The notes under the pieces were generated by a model, which saw nothing but the letters and a program-made list of their open reading frames with translations, searched no databases and was not told the DNA's origin. A DNA stretch of 34,119 nt, taken from positions 1 through 34,119 of the forward strand of contig JACPKW010000003.1 in the NCBI GenBank assembly GCA_016186825.1, in the 5' to 3' direction. The stretch comes from Candidatus Giovannonibacteria bacterium (GTDB lineage Bacteria; Patescibacteriota; Minisyncoccia; JACPKW01; UBA11713). A program made the translations under genes and the position numbers. Shown piece after piece: positions 14,007-22,029 of the stretch (its first letter is position 1; the number at the start of each line of letters is the position of its first letter).

Positions 14007-14702
14007 TTAATGAAGATGATGATAATAGGTCCGCTCACCTCCATATAATTTGTTAAGTTCGCTCGGCGTCAGTACGTCTTGAGGCGCGCCGTAGCAAATT
14101 TGTTTTTTATTTATGCAGAGCACTTTGTTGGTATATCGATAAACCACGCTCAAATCATGCGAGATCAAAATTAGCGTGAGTTCATGTTTATCCTGAAGCT
14201 CGTGCAACAGCTCGTAAATGGTTTCCTGCCCTGCGATATCTATCGAAGCCGTCGGTTCATCGAACAGTAACAAATTCGGATGCCCTAAGATCGCCCAAGC
14301 GATCAGAGTTCGCTGAAATTCGCCAGAAGAAAGCGCGCTGATTCCTTTTTTGGCATAATCCTTTGTGAGATGAACTTCAAAAAGAGCTTTATTAATTTCA
14401 TCATCAGAAATTTTTTCTCCGCGGGCGGATTTCAATCTAAAAAATTCTTCGATCGTAATCGGAAGATCGCGTTCCAAATCTATTTTTTGCGGGACATAGC
14501 CGATTCGAATGCCTTTAAGGAAGTTAATTTCACCTTTGTATGGAAGCGCCCCGATTAAAGCGCGAAAAAGGGTGGTTTTGCCCGCGCCATTTGGACCAAC
14601 CACCGCGACAGCATCGCCTTTTTCCACCGAAAAAGAAATTTCATCCAAAAGTTTGCTTCCGGCTATTTCGACGCTTAGGTTTTTAACTTCGAGAATTGGC
14701 AT
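14007..14702 (-). CDS. Metal ABC transporter ATP-binding protein (ZnuC/MntB-type)
   Basis: 231 aa. Walker A is GPNGAGKTT (36-44), the signature is LSSGEFQR, Walker B is LLLFDEPTAS, and the switch His is in LISHDLS. The C-terminus reads YYHHLH, a His-rich tail common in zinc transporters. First gene of the transporter pair. The MGMT-domain gene upstream stops 2 bp before this ATG, so it probably shares that transcript. Confidence 0.92.
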   Translation of the reverse strand: MPILEVKNLSVEIAGSKLLDEISFSVEKGDAVAVVGPNGAGKTTLFRALIGALPYKGEINFLKGIRIGYVPQKIDLERDLPITIEEFFRLKSARGEKISDDEINKALFEVHLTKDYAKKGISALSSGEFQRTLIAWAILGHPNLLLFDEPTASIDIAGQETIYELLHELQDKHELTLILISHDLSVVYRYTNKVLCINKKQICYGAPQDVLTPSELNKLYGGERTYYHHLH

Positions 14703-14704
14703 TT

Positions 14705-14956
14705 TTAGAATTTAAAACCCTCGTTTCTTAATAATAGCATCTTGCGCCGTGCTCCTCTATTATATCCGCCGGTTTTTCCATCAGAGCGGATAACGCGATG
14801 GCAGGGGATTTTAGGATCGTAATTTTTATTTAAAACATTTCCAACCGCGCGAAAAGCTCGGGGCGAGCCGGCTCGTGTTGCAACTTGCTTATAAGTTAAA
14901 GTTTTCCCGCGCGGAATTTTCTTGACCACATTAAGAACTTTTTTTGAGAAATTCAT
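14705..14956 (-). CDS. Methylated-DNA-protein cysteine methyltransferase domain (Ogt/Ada-C-like)
   Basis: 83 aa, consisting of the catalytic DNA-binding domain only. Helix-turn-helix RGKTLTYKQVATRAGSPRAFRAVG, active-site PCHRV with Cys at 52, and the GGYNRG end are all present. Because Cys is retained, it should be an alkyl-accepting repair protein and not an alkyltransferase-like protein, which has Trp there. The N-terminal ribonuclease-H-like domain of longer Ogt is absent. It overlaps the Nudix gene by 26 bp. Confidence 0.9.
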   Translation of the reverse strand: MNFSKKVLNVVKKIPRGKTLTYKQVATRAGSPRAFRAVGNVLNKNYDPKIPCHRVIRSDGKTGGYNRGARRKMLLLRNEGFKF

Positions 14957-15359
14957 CAGCTGATATTAGAGCTTTTTTCATGGTTGATAATTTTTTTAGA
15001 GCTTCATCCAAACTCGCCCATTCGTAAATATCGTGCTCAAAAGATAATTTAATTTTTTCATTTTTCGCCTCTGCCAAAAAAACCGCGACAAACTTCGGGA
15101 TTGTTTTTTCCTCGCGTTTTATAAAATAGCGTGCTGTAAATTTGAAATCTTCAATAAATTTAAAATTTTCGATTCCGGTTTCTTCTTTGACCTCTCGCTT
15201 GGCAGCCTCAATTCCGCTCTCCCCTTTTTCAAGCTCGCCTTTCGGAATATCCCAAAATTCCGGCCGGTCATCTTTCCTTGCCGCGCGCAAAATCAAATAT
15301 TTCCGCCCTTCCGGCGTATTTCTAAAAATAATTATTCCAGCTGAACGAGAAACCGGCAT
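14931..15359 (-). CDS. Nudix hydrolase
   Basis: 142 aa. The Nudix box is perfect, residues 41-63: G, E47, then REVKEETGI (55-63). The opening SAGIIIFRN and the phrase FWDIPKGELEKGE fit the diadenosine-tetraphosphate hydrolase or MutT-like branch; the exact substrate is unknown. It probably cleans the nucleotide pool, in keeping with the adjoining MGMT domain and DNPH1-like genes. No SD is evident. Confidence 0.92.
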   Translation of the reverse strand: MPVSRSAGIIIFRNTPEGRKYLILRAARKDDRPEFWDIPKGELEKGESGIEAAKREVKEETGIENFKFIEDFKFTARYFIKREEKTIPKFVAVFLAEAKNEKIKLSFEHDIYEWASLDEALKKLSTMKKALISADEFLKKSS

Positions 15360-15372
15360 TACTTCATTTTAA

Positions 15373-15726
15373 TCAAGCCCCAGGCCGATGCAGAGCCAGC
15401 ATTGGCGTAAGTGGCAGCCCCAATCTAGGCTTCAAGCGGCAATGCTCAAACTCGCCACCGAGACCCACACTTCGAAACGATACTTCGGCTACAAATAGGT
15501 CAGCCTCTTCTACCCACTGATAATCAATGTCTCGGAAAGAATTATGATTGTTTTTTGTTGGATCTCCAACCTGATCCAAAAAAACCTTCACCGGATCTGT
15601 TGACCCGTTATGCCTCGAAGGTACATCTATTCCACGCCGTTCGAGATTCTTGATGATAACTGAAACAATAGCACAGTACTCCTCACCCTGACCGCTAGCA
15701 GCGGCGACAAAAGCGCTTTTTTTCAC
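15373..15726 (-). CDS. DNPH1/Rcl-like 2'-deoxynucleoside 5'-phosphate N-hydrolase
   Basis: 117 aa starting at GTG. The core D-x-D-x2-W-V-x2-A-D-L-F-V-A-E-V-S followed by S-V-G-L-G-G-E-F-E matches DNPH1/Rcl proteins, whose catalytic Glu lies in the G-V-G-Y-E segment. The N-terminal strand AFVAAASG and the end MLALHRPGA also fit, though the protein is shorter than the usual 140-160 aa. The family removes bases from deoxynucleoside monophosphates and is related to nucleoside deoxyribosyltransferases. AGGAGG lies 9 nt before the start, a strong SD unlike its repair-gene neighbours. Assignment rests on motif recall. Confidence 0.65.
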   Translation of the reverse strand: MKKSAFVAAASGQGEEYCAIVSVIIKNLERRGIDVPSRHNGSTDPVKVFLDQVGDPTKNNHNSFRDIDYQWVEEADLFVAEVSFRSVGLGGEFEHCRLKPRLGLPLTPMLALHRPGA

Positions 15727-15756
15727 AACTATCTCCTCCTTTTTGAACTTTGAAAA

Positions 15757-15785
15757 AGTTTAACATTTTTGAAAAAAGATTTCAA
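15757..15785 (-). promoter_or_regulatory. Promoter of the DNPH1-like gene
   Basis: On the minus strand TTGAAA (15780-15785) and TAAACT (15757-15762) are exactly 17 nt apart, with the SD about 10-15 nt past the predicted start. The -35 is close to the 3' end of polX. Confidence 0.55.
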
Positions 15786-15787
15786 TA

Positions 15788-17530
15788 TTATTTCAACGAT
15801 TTCAAAAATTCCTTCAATGATTTCGTATTTAAAATATTCTCTTTTGTGCACCAGGCGCGGCGGGCCTGAGCAATCCCATATTCCAAATAATGCATTTCGT
15901 AAGTAGAGTGCGCATCAGTATCAATCACCATTTTTACTCCGGCTTCGCGAGCCATACGGATATGCTCATCCTTCAAATCCAGCCGCCACGGATGCGCGTC
16001 TATTTCCAAAATCGTCCCGGTGCGTTTAGCCGCGTTAATAATTTTTTCCATATCAACGTCATAAGGCTTTCTTTTATTTATCACGCGGCCGGTTGGATGA
16101 AAAATAGTATCGACGTTCGGATTTTCCATAGCTTTAATTATCCGCGCGGTTTGATCTTCGCGCGAAAGATTGAAAAGAGAGTGCACCGCCGCACCGACAA
16201 TATCTAATTTTGCGAGCGTCTCATCGTCAATATCCAATAATCCGTCTTTCATGATGTTTACTTCAGCACCCTTAAGAATTTTCACTTTATAATTTTCAAT
16301 TTTCAATTTCTGATCAATTTTATCGATTTCGGACATCTGTCGAAGTAACTTCTTCTCGTCTGATCCGCCAGTCATGGCAAGCGATCTTGTGTGATCGGTA
16401 ATCGCAATATATTCGTGCCCAAGCTTCTCCGCTTCGCGCGCCATTTCTTCAATAGAATTTTTTCCGTCCGTCCATGAGGTTTGAATCTGGAGATCGCCCT
16501 TAAGGTCGCCATAACCGATAAGCTCGGGAATTTTTTTATTTAGCGCAAGCTCAATCTCTCCCTGATTCAATCTCATCTCCGGCGGCGGCATTTCCATCCC
16601 AAGTTTTTTATAAACCTCCTCCTCGGTTTCAGCCGCTATATTTTTCTTTCCGCAAAAAAGGCCATATTCATTTAATTTATATCCGCGCTTAATTGCAATT
16701 TTACGGACTTCAATATTATGATCTTTGTTACCTGTAAAATATTGAAGTGCTGCGCCGAAAGATTCCCGCGGCAAAACCCGCAGATCAGCATCAATTCCTT
16801 CGCGAGCCGGCGAATTTAAACGGACCAAAACTTTCGTCTCACCTTTCGCGTAAACATGATTTACTTCTGGCATTTTTGAAAAATATTCGCAGATTTTTTT
16901 CGGCTCTTTCGAAATTGCCAGAAAATCTAAATCTCCAATCGTCTCCTGCATCCGGCAAATTGATCCTGCAATTTCAACTTTTTCAACACCATTCACTTTT
17001 AATAACCGTTCGCGAATTTTCCGCGCTAACGGCAACATTTCGCCAAGCGCAAATCTTTTCCCGCCACCGTCTCCATTTTGAAATGCGATGCCTTTTAAAA
17101 TTTTTGCTTCAAGCTTCTCGCCCATTCTGGGAAGTTTCCGGAGTTTTCCCGCGCGCGCGGCTTCTTCAAGTTCTTTTACGTTTTTTATTTTGAGTTTTTC
17201 GTACAAAACTTTGATCGCTTTCGGCCCCACGCCTTCAATCGCACTCAAACCCGAAATATCTACAGGAAATTTTTTCTTCAGTTTGTCATACTCCTTAATG
17301 TGGCCGGTTTTCAAATATTCTTCGATCCGCTCGGCGATTCCTTTTCCGACATTCGGAATTTTTTCGAGTCCCTTTAAGCCTTCCTTTTTATAAATTTCTT
17401 CAATATCGTCCGATAAGACTCCGAGCGCTTCATACGCGCGTTCAAAAGCCCTTGGCTTAAAAGGTATTTCCTGCATTTCGTAAAATTCCGCGAGTTCAAA
17501 TAATATTTTCGAAATCTCCTGGTTTCCCAT
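15788..17530 (-). CDS. polX: DNA polymerase X with PHP domain
   Basis: 580 aa, the normal bacterial PolX size. Order: helix-hairpin-helix units (IPNVGKGIAERI near 58-69, IEGVGPKAI near 98-106), a nucleotidyltransferase palm with GS (189-190) and catalytic Asp at 200, 202 and about 247-249, then a C-terminal PHP domain. It fills gaps in base-excision repair; the PHP part usually gives a 3'-5' exonuclease or AP nuclease. In this protein the first PHP motif reads QIQ (348-350) in place of HxH, while TDH (378-380), AVHS, HPTGR and DTDAH are kept. The nuclease could therefore be weakened. No SD; a TATAAT lies about 55 nt upstream on the minus strand. Confidence 0.95.
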   Translation of the reverse strand: MGNQEISKILFELAEFYEMQEIPFKPRAFERAYEALGVLSDDIEEIYKKEGLKGLEKIPNVGKGIAERIEEYLKTGHIKEYDKLKKKFPVDISGLSAIEGVGPKAIKVLYEKLKIKNVKELEEAARAGKLRKLPRMGEKLEAKILKGIAFQNGDGGGKRFALGEMLPLARKIRERLLKVNGVEKVEIAGSICRMQETIGDLDFLAISKEPKKICEYFSKMPEVNHVYAKGETKVLVRLNSPAREGIDADLRVLPRESFGAALQYFTGNKDHNIEVRKIAIKRGYKLNEYGLFCGKKNIAAETEEEVYKKLGMEMPPPEMRLNQGEIELALNKKIPELIGYGDLKGDLQIQTSWTDGKNSIEEMAREAEKLGHEYIAITDHTRSLAMTGGSDEKKLLRQMSEIDKIDQKLKIENYKVKILKGAEVNIMKDGLLDIDDETLAKLDIVGAAVHSLFNLSREDQTARIIKAMENPNVDTIFHPTGRVINKRKPYDVDMEKIINAAKRTGTILEIDAHPWRLDLKDEHIRMAREAGVKMVIDTDAHSTYEMHYLEYGIAQARRAWCTKENILNTKSLKEFLKSLK

Positions 17531-17594
17531 ATTTCTGCATTAAAATGTTATCCACATAGACGCTTGCGATGCTACATGATATTATAAATCCAGA

Positions 17595-17664
17595 TTAAGG
17601 GTTTTGCGATAAAGGCTTTCTCAAGCCTAAGTCTGCGCAAAGAGGTCCTTAATTTTTTTATTTT
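17595..17664 (+). ncRNA. Nested hairpin with U-tract: small RNA or terminator, plus strand
   Basis: Three nested perfect stems: TTAAGG/CCTTAA (17595-17600, 17647-17652), TTGCG/CGCAA (17604-17608, 17636-17640) and AGGCTT/AAGCCT (17613-17618, 17623-17628). TTTTTTTATTTT follows on the plus strand. A TATAAA at 17583-17588 would start transcription at the base of the stem. There is no plus-strand gene upstream (polX is on the minus strand), so this is either a small RNA or the first part of a longer one ending at 17829. I could not match it to a known RNA class. Confidence 0.35.
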
Positions 17665-17765
17665 AGGGACAAAACACACTCACGTCGCGAGGATTCGGCT
17701 CGAAATCCCCTTTCCCTCCAAACTCTGCATAGTTCTTAGAAAATTCAGTTCTTTATTCAAGTGAT

Positions 17766-17829
17766 GTCCCTACATCAATTTTCTTTCGCCATTTTTTGGT
17801 GGGCGAAAACTGATGTAGGGACTTTTTTT
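17766..17829 (+). terminator. Strong intrinsic terminator on the plus strand without an obvious gene
   Basis: GTCCCTACATCA (17766-17777) and TGATGTAGGGAC (17811-17822) pair perfectly, with TTTCGCC/GGCGAAA inside (17784-17790, 17802-17808), followed by seven T at 17823-17829. On the minus strand, where the zinc-ribbon gene ends at 17828, no U-tract follows. It is therefore directed at plus-strand transcripts. The stretch 17665-17765 shows no reading frame. Confidence 0.75.
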
Positions 17830-19615
17830 AAACTACTTCAGTGAGATAACACTCCTCGCAATAAACTATTTCAGGGCGATCCGGGGCGTATGTTGTTTCG
17901 AATTCATTAGTACAAGGATTTGCGCCATGCTCATGGGTAATTGTGTTTTGATAAACTCCATTTGAAGAGATATCCCCCGCGCATTGGCAAGTTCTTTCCC
18001 AGAGTTTCAAAGGACTACGGTGTTGAAGTCTTTGATAATGACGGCAATTTGGGCAAAGCCGAGGCAGTGCGATATTTTGATTCCTCAAAAAATCCAATTC
18101 TTGAGAAATAATGCGGAAGGCTTCGGTGCAGTTCTCGTTACAGTCGCCCTTATGTTCGCATTCAATAATTTCGTCCAAAATCGAATCTTTGACATCTTTT
18201 ATATGATCGGGAATATGTTCACTTTTTAGGGTGGTCCGGTAATCCCTTGCTTTTGGCTCTCTCCATGAAAGTCCTCTGATCAAAGCTTCATCTTTTAATA
18301 AAGGAAAGGTATCGTGCGCTGTCGTTTCATTATAGCCAAAAGGGCTTAATTCAGAGGGAAAAAACTCGCCATATTTGTAGATTCTGCCAAGTTTATCTAC
18401 ATAGGGATTTCGATTCATTTCACTAATAATTTTCGCCTTAATATTTTCATATTCCTCTTTTGTGTATTGTTTATTTAAAATACAAAATTCTTTATTTCTC
18501 AAGCCGACAGAGCCAAAAATATTTTTACTCCAGACTACAAATTGACAATATTCTATATCCTGACAGCTGCGGGCCACGAACCAGGAAAAACGGATACGAG
18601 ATATCATATCTCCCGCCTGCATCGCTTCGTATACCAATTCGCAGTTTTCTCCGTAGTGCGTAAAATCATAACAATCAGTCACTTTAGGGACAGTTATCAG
18701 GGAACAATATCGGGAATTTTCTGTATCCGTAACAATAAAAGAATCTTTAACATTTTTCGAATTGTAAATATAGTCACCCGAGACATTAAAGTTTCTGCGC
18801 TCATGAAAATACTTATTTGGAAATTTATTCCAGAAAGAAAAACCCTCATTGCCAAGCTTCGTTAAACTTTCATAAGAGCTTTTTAAATATTTTTGTGCTA
18901 ATTGCTGGTATTCTTCCTTAGAATATTGTTTGTTAAAAATACAATATTTTTTATTTCTTAGATTTACGCAGCCGATTAAATCGGAGCACCCAATGCAGTT
19001 TTTAGAAAAAGTGACATTAAGGCAAGATTCGCAATCAAGCGAATAAAATACCCTATTACAATCACGACAGTTGACCGCTTCATAACATAGTTCACTATTT
19101 ACCAGCATCATGTTGTCTATGCTATCTTTGCATCTGTCAATACCACTTCCATAGGAGCAGTTTTCACTATGATCACTGTTTGTTATGAGATAACAATTTT
19201 TCAAATAGCCGACCATGTTGGTATAGTCCGAATTTTCAAGAGTGCTATAATAGCCAAAAAGATTCATAACTGGAACTCTCTGGAAAAGATCATGTAGTTG
19301 AACCAAAAACGGTTTGCTCGGATCATACTCAAAGCCGTAACTCATTGCATCCCAGTCGTCAGACCACCAACAAGGACTACAGTAAACTGTTGCTCCACAG
19401 TCATTATGAAAAACGGATATGATATTTTTTCCGCATTTATCACAACTCCTCTGGTATAGATATTTTTCATTCCTCCACGCAAGACGTCTGATCAATCTAC
19501 ATTCGGGACAAAACGTCGGCGGAGGGACTGACATTTTTTCATAAAATTTAAAATCCTCCGGTTCGATCGTGAACTGGTTTTTACAGTTTTGGCAGATTTT
19601 TGTTTGAGGACTCAT
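17828..19615 (-). CDS. Cys-rich protein with zinc-ribbon pairs at both ends (family copy 2)
   Basis: 595 aa, paralogue of the protein at 146-1855. The N-terminal ribbons (ICQNC, FCPECR, CDKCG, VYCSPCWW) and C-terminal ones (LCPNCR, CQCAG, VYCEECY) frame a Cys-rich middle. Two blocks end in LRNKKYCIFNKQYSKEEY-like segments, each followed by a charged helix, and PYVDKLGRIYKYGEFFP is shared by both copies. The C-terminal module has an insert of about 20 residues (TITHEHGANPC). The start chosen is the ATG at 19615, preceded by GGAG at 7-8 nt; a TTG at 19630 is also open but lies before the SD. A perfect 20-bp palindrome precedes the gene. Zinc binding is inferred; the function is unknown. Confidence 0.78.
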   Translation of the reverse strand: MSPQTKICQNCKNQFTIEPEDFKFYEKMSVPPPTFCPECRLIRRLAWRNEKYLYQRSCDKCGKNIISVFHNDCGATVYCSPCWWSDDWDAMSYGFEYDPSKPFLVQLHDLFQRVPVMNLFGYYSTLENSDYTNMVGYLKNCYLITNSDHSENCSYGSGIDRCKDSIDNMMLVNSELCYEAVNCRDCNRVFYSLDCESCLNVTFSKNCIGCSDLIGCVNLRNKKYCIFNKQYSKEEYQQLAQKYLKSSYESLTKLGNEGFSFWNKFPNKYFHERRNFNVSGDYIYNSKNVKDSFIVTDTENSRYCSLITVPKVTDCYDFTHYGENCELVYEAMQAGDMISRIRFSWFVARSCQDIEYCQFVVWSKNIFGSVGLRNKEFCILNKQYTKEEYENIKAKIISEMNRNPYVDKLGRIYKYGEFFPSELSPFGYNETTAHDTFPLLKDEALIRGLSWREPKARDYRTTLKSEHIPDHIKDVKDSILDEIIECEHKGDCNENCTEAFRIISQELDFLRNQNIALPRLCPNCRHYQRLQHRSPLKLWERTCQCAGDISSNGVYQNTITHEHGANPCTNEFETTYAPDRPEIVYCEECYLTEVV

Positions 19616-19644
19616 ATTTTTACTCCACAAGTTTCATGTTTTAC

Positions 19645-19664
19645 AGGTATGATATATCATACCT
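19645..19664. promoter_or_regulatory. Perfect 20-bp palindrome upstream of zinc-ribbon copy 2 (operator candidate)
   Basis: AGGTATGATATATCATACCT is its own reverse complement. It lies 29 bp before the ATG at 19615 and 9 bp after the stop of the UDG gene, contains TATGAT, and has no T-tract. It looks like a site for a dimeric repressor overlapping a promoter. Confidence 0.5.
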
Positions 19665-19673
19665 ATATCAACA

Positions 19674-20297
19674 TTAAAATAACTTCTCTTGTAATTCAAC
19701 ATCGGCTGATTTTTTGACAAGTCGAGATTCAGGGCGGGGCGGAGGATTTTTTAAGAGTCCGGGGATTTTTTTGAAATCATTTTCGAGTTGTTTTAAAACA
19801 TTTGTCGAGCGGAGCGCGGCTGCGGGATGATACAAAGGCAAAATAAAAAAACCATTGGCATAAGCGGGCTCGCCGTGGCTCAAGGAAATTTTCGCATCCG
19901 GCAAGAAATAATTCATGGAAAATCTTCCGAGGGTCGCGATCATTTTCGGATTTAAAATCGCGATCTGCCGCTCAAGGTAGGGCTTATAGGCTTCGATTTC
20001 TTCAGGCAAAGGATCCCGATTTTCTGGCGGACGCCTTTTTACAATGTTTGTGATATAAACAGATTCGCGCGGACATCTGATTTGAACCAAAAGTTTGTCT
20101 AATAGTTTTCCAGCCAAACCAACGAAGGGGCGCATCTGCCGGTCCTCATGAAAACCGGGCGCTTCGCCAATAAATACCACTTCGGCATCCGGATTCCCTT
20201 CTCCAAAAACCAGATTCGCCGCAGCGCAAAGCGGAAGATCGCGATTCGCCACCATTTCCGCCTTCAACTTTTCGAGCGTATCTTTTTTCGATTCCAT
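19674..20297 (-). CDS. Uracil-DNA glycosylase, family 4-like, without Fe-S cysteines
   Basis: 207 aa. Motif A is GEAPGFHEDRQMRPFVGLAG (44-63) and the second motif is HPAAALR (from 157), both typical of family 4 UDGs, which remove uracil from DNA. Family 4 normally holds a 4Fe-4S cluster through four Cys. Here only C24 remains at the first site. The usual VKCRPP reads VKRRPP (R88), and the next Cys is Tyr104. The fold may have become cluster-free. The C-terminal 35 residues are basic and Pro-rich. It lies 7 bp after the permease gene. Confidence 0.88.
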   Translation of the reverse strand: MESKKDTLEKLKAEMVANRDLPLCAAANLVFGEGNPDAEVVFIGEAPGFHEDRQMRPFVGLAGKLLDKLLVQIRCPRESVYITNIVKRRPPENRDPLPEEIEAYKPYLERQIAILNPKMIATLGRFSMNYFLPDAKISLSHGEPAYANGFFILPLYHPAAALRSTNVLKQLENDFKKIPGLLKNPPPRPESRLVKKSADVELQEKLF

Positions 20298-20304
20298 TGA
20301 TCAA

Positions 20305-21438
20305 TTAAAACAAAGTTATCACTTCGCGGAAAGCCCCTATTAAAATCAGCGCGGCAAGCGGAAAAATCCACCAAAGCCGGAGCTTAAACCCGAGAAATTC
20401 GGAAACTTTTTTGCGCTCGCTCCAAGCCATCAAAATAATAAATACTCCGAAAATGCCGAGTCCTACCGCCCCCACAAAATGCAAGATTTCAATTAAATTC
20501 GAAAATCCTAAAATAAAAAGCAGAAAGGAAGGCAAAAATGTGAAGAGCCAGGCGGGAATTGGGGGAACTCGGTAATCATATTTGAAAGCGAGTTTTAAAT
20601 CAGCCCCGAGCGCTATATATGTTCTCAAAATTACAAGAAGCCCGATCAGTGAACCCATAGCAATCGTCCCTTTTCCCAAAATATTTTCGAGCCCCTTGAA
20701 TGCATTTTTGCTTACAGAGGCGCCGAGCGCTCCTAAAATTGAAAGTGAAAAAATTAAATAGAATAAAGCGCCGAAACAGAGCCCGAGCGAAATAATTTTT
20801 TTATAACTTTTGGAAGATTCTCCGCCTAAAACATCATGAACGTCGGGAAGCGCAGAGTAAGCGCCGAAAGCAAATAGAAAAATCCCGTATGGAAGAAAAT
20901 AATCCGGCTGAACGTAGGCAAACAAGTTGCTCGAATCAAAAAATGGAAGCAGTTTGAAAGTCAGGAAAATAACGAAAAGAAAAAGAAAGAGCGAAAGATA
21001 AAAATCTATTTTTGCGACTGAATCGAGCGATAAAAAAAATAAAAAACCGCCCAAAAGCATAAAAACGGAACCGCTTAGCAAGGCGGGCATGCCCGTGAGC
21101 GCTTCCAAAAATTCTCCCGCAAGCACGCCATAAGCAAGCATTACGCCTTCAAAGCTGATGAATGTAAAAAGAAATGCTATTTTTTCGGCGCGATCGCCCA
21201 GATAAATTTTTGCGTATCCTCCAAAGCGGTGTTTCCCGGGTGTGATATAAATTACAGCCGCATAAAGGCGATGCAGAAGCAAGCTCAAGCCCAAGACGAG
21301 AATAAATAAACTCGAAGACCAGATAAAACCGCCTTTCAAAAAAGTGTAAGGGAGCGCGAACATTCCTGCGCCGATCAGCATCCCCAAAAAAAGCCCGGTC
21401 GCTTCGATTGTACGGGCACTTTGGCTTAAGCGGGACAT
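20305..21438 (-). CDS. Amino-acid permease (aromatic/hydroxy amino-acid or APC-like)
   Basis: 377 aa with about ten or eleven membrane segments. The N-terminal IEATGLFLGMLIGAGMFALPYTFLKGG matches the TM1 unwound segment (G-x-G-I/M-F-x-L-P) of the aromatic amino-acid permease group. Substrate cannot be determined. Its ATG directly abuts the TAA of the LOG-like gene upstream, and UDG follows after 7 bp, so the three are one transcript. Confidence 0.85.
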   Translation of the reverse strand: MSRLSQSARTIEATGLFLGMLIGAGMFALPYTFLKGGFIWSSSLFILVLGLSLLLHRLYAAVIYITPGKHRFGGYAKIYLGDRAEKIAFLFTFISFEGVMLAYGVLAGEFLEALTGMPALLSGSVFMLLGGFLFFLSLDSVAKIDFYLSLFLFLFVIFLTFKLLPFFDSSNLFAYVQPDYFLPYGIFLFAFGAYSALPDVHDVLGGESSKSYKKIISLGLCFGALFYLIFSLSILGALGASVSKNAFKGLENILGKGTIAMGSLIGLLVILRTYIALGADLKLAFKYDYRVPPIPAWLFTFLPSFLLFILGFSNLIEILHFVGAVGLGIFGVFIILMAWSERKKVSEFLGFKLRLWWIFPLAALILIGAFREVITLF

Positions 21439-22017
21439 TTAGATTTCAACCATCTTTTGCTGGTTGATGAGCGCGATTACTTTTTCAACAAGAATCTTCG
21501 GATTTTCATCGTAGGCAATTATTCCCGGGCCGCGATGCCCCTTTTCGATTATCTCTTTAAAAAGTTCGTCGGTATCCCAAGCTCCTCTAAGGATACCCAT
21601 CGGTTTTTTATCTTCGAATGCAATTGTAAATTCGTTCATAGTGCCGATGCGTCCGCACCCGAAGATAACGGCGTCAGCTGAACGCGTCAAAAGCAAATTT
21701 CGTCCGGCATATCCAAAGCCCGTATAAATAATGATATCTTGGTAATCCAGAGGAAGTTTATATTCCTCGATGTGCTCTCGCTCGGATTTTGCGGGAGAAA
21801 GCCCGACAGAAAAACCGCCGATTTCCTTTGCGCCGATGCAGGCCCAGTATGGAACTCCGGTCGTCGCACCGGTAACCAAAACTGCGCCTTGGCGGGCGAC
21901 TTCGCGTCCTAGTTCTTTCGAAACTTCGAGAGCCTCTGGTCCGCAATAATCAGTTTCGGCCGCACCCGAAACGCAGATTTTAATTTTTAAATGTGAATGC
22001 GCTGGAGGATTAGTCAT
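21439..22017 (-). CDS. LOG/TIGR00725-like Rossmann nucleotide-binding protein
   Basis: 192 aa. The opening KICVSGAAETDYC, the turn LVTGATTGVPYWA and the loop GCGRIGTMNEF (in place of the strict PGGxGTxxE) place it in the SLOG superfamily near TIGR00725. LOG enzymes cleave nucleoside monophosphates, but the altered loop argues against assuming cytokinin-type phosphoribohydrolase activity. It may bind nucleotides. Confidence 0.82.
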   Translation of the reverse strand: MTNPPAHSHLKIKICVSGAAETDYCGPEALEVSKELGREVARQGAVLVTGATTGVPYWACIGAKEIGGFSVGLSPAKSEREHIEEYKLPLDYQDIIIYTGFGYAGRNLLLTRSADAVIFGCGRIGTMNEFTIAFEDKKPMGILRGAWDTDELFKEIIEKGHRGPGIIAYDENPKILVEKVIALINQQKMVEI

Positions 22018-22029
22018 AAAAATATTTTA

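Noticed and set aside
15890-16207. Plus-strand frame opposite polX
   Set aside because: Shadow of the PHP domain coding sequence; no initiation signals.
16747-17193. 148-codon plus-strand frame opposite polX
   Set aside because: Shadow frame over conserved palm-domain codons.
17690-17730. tRNA-like T-arm (GGATT stem with TCGAGCCG loop)
   Set aside because: The loop is 8 nt and no acceptor, D or anticodon arm can be built around it.
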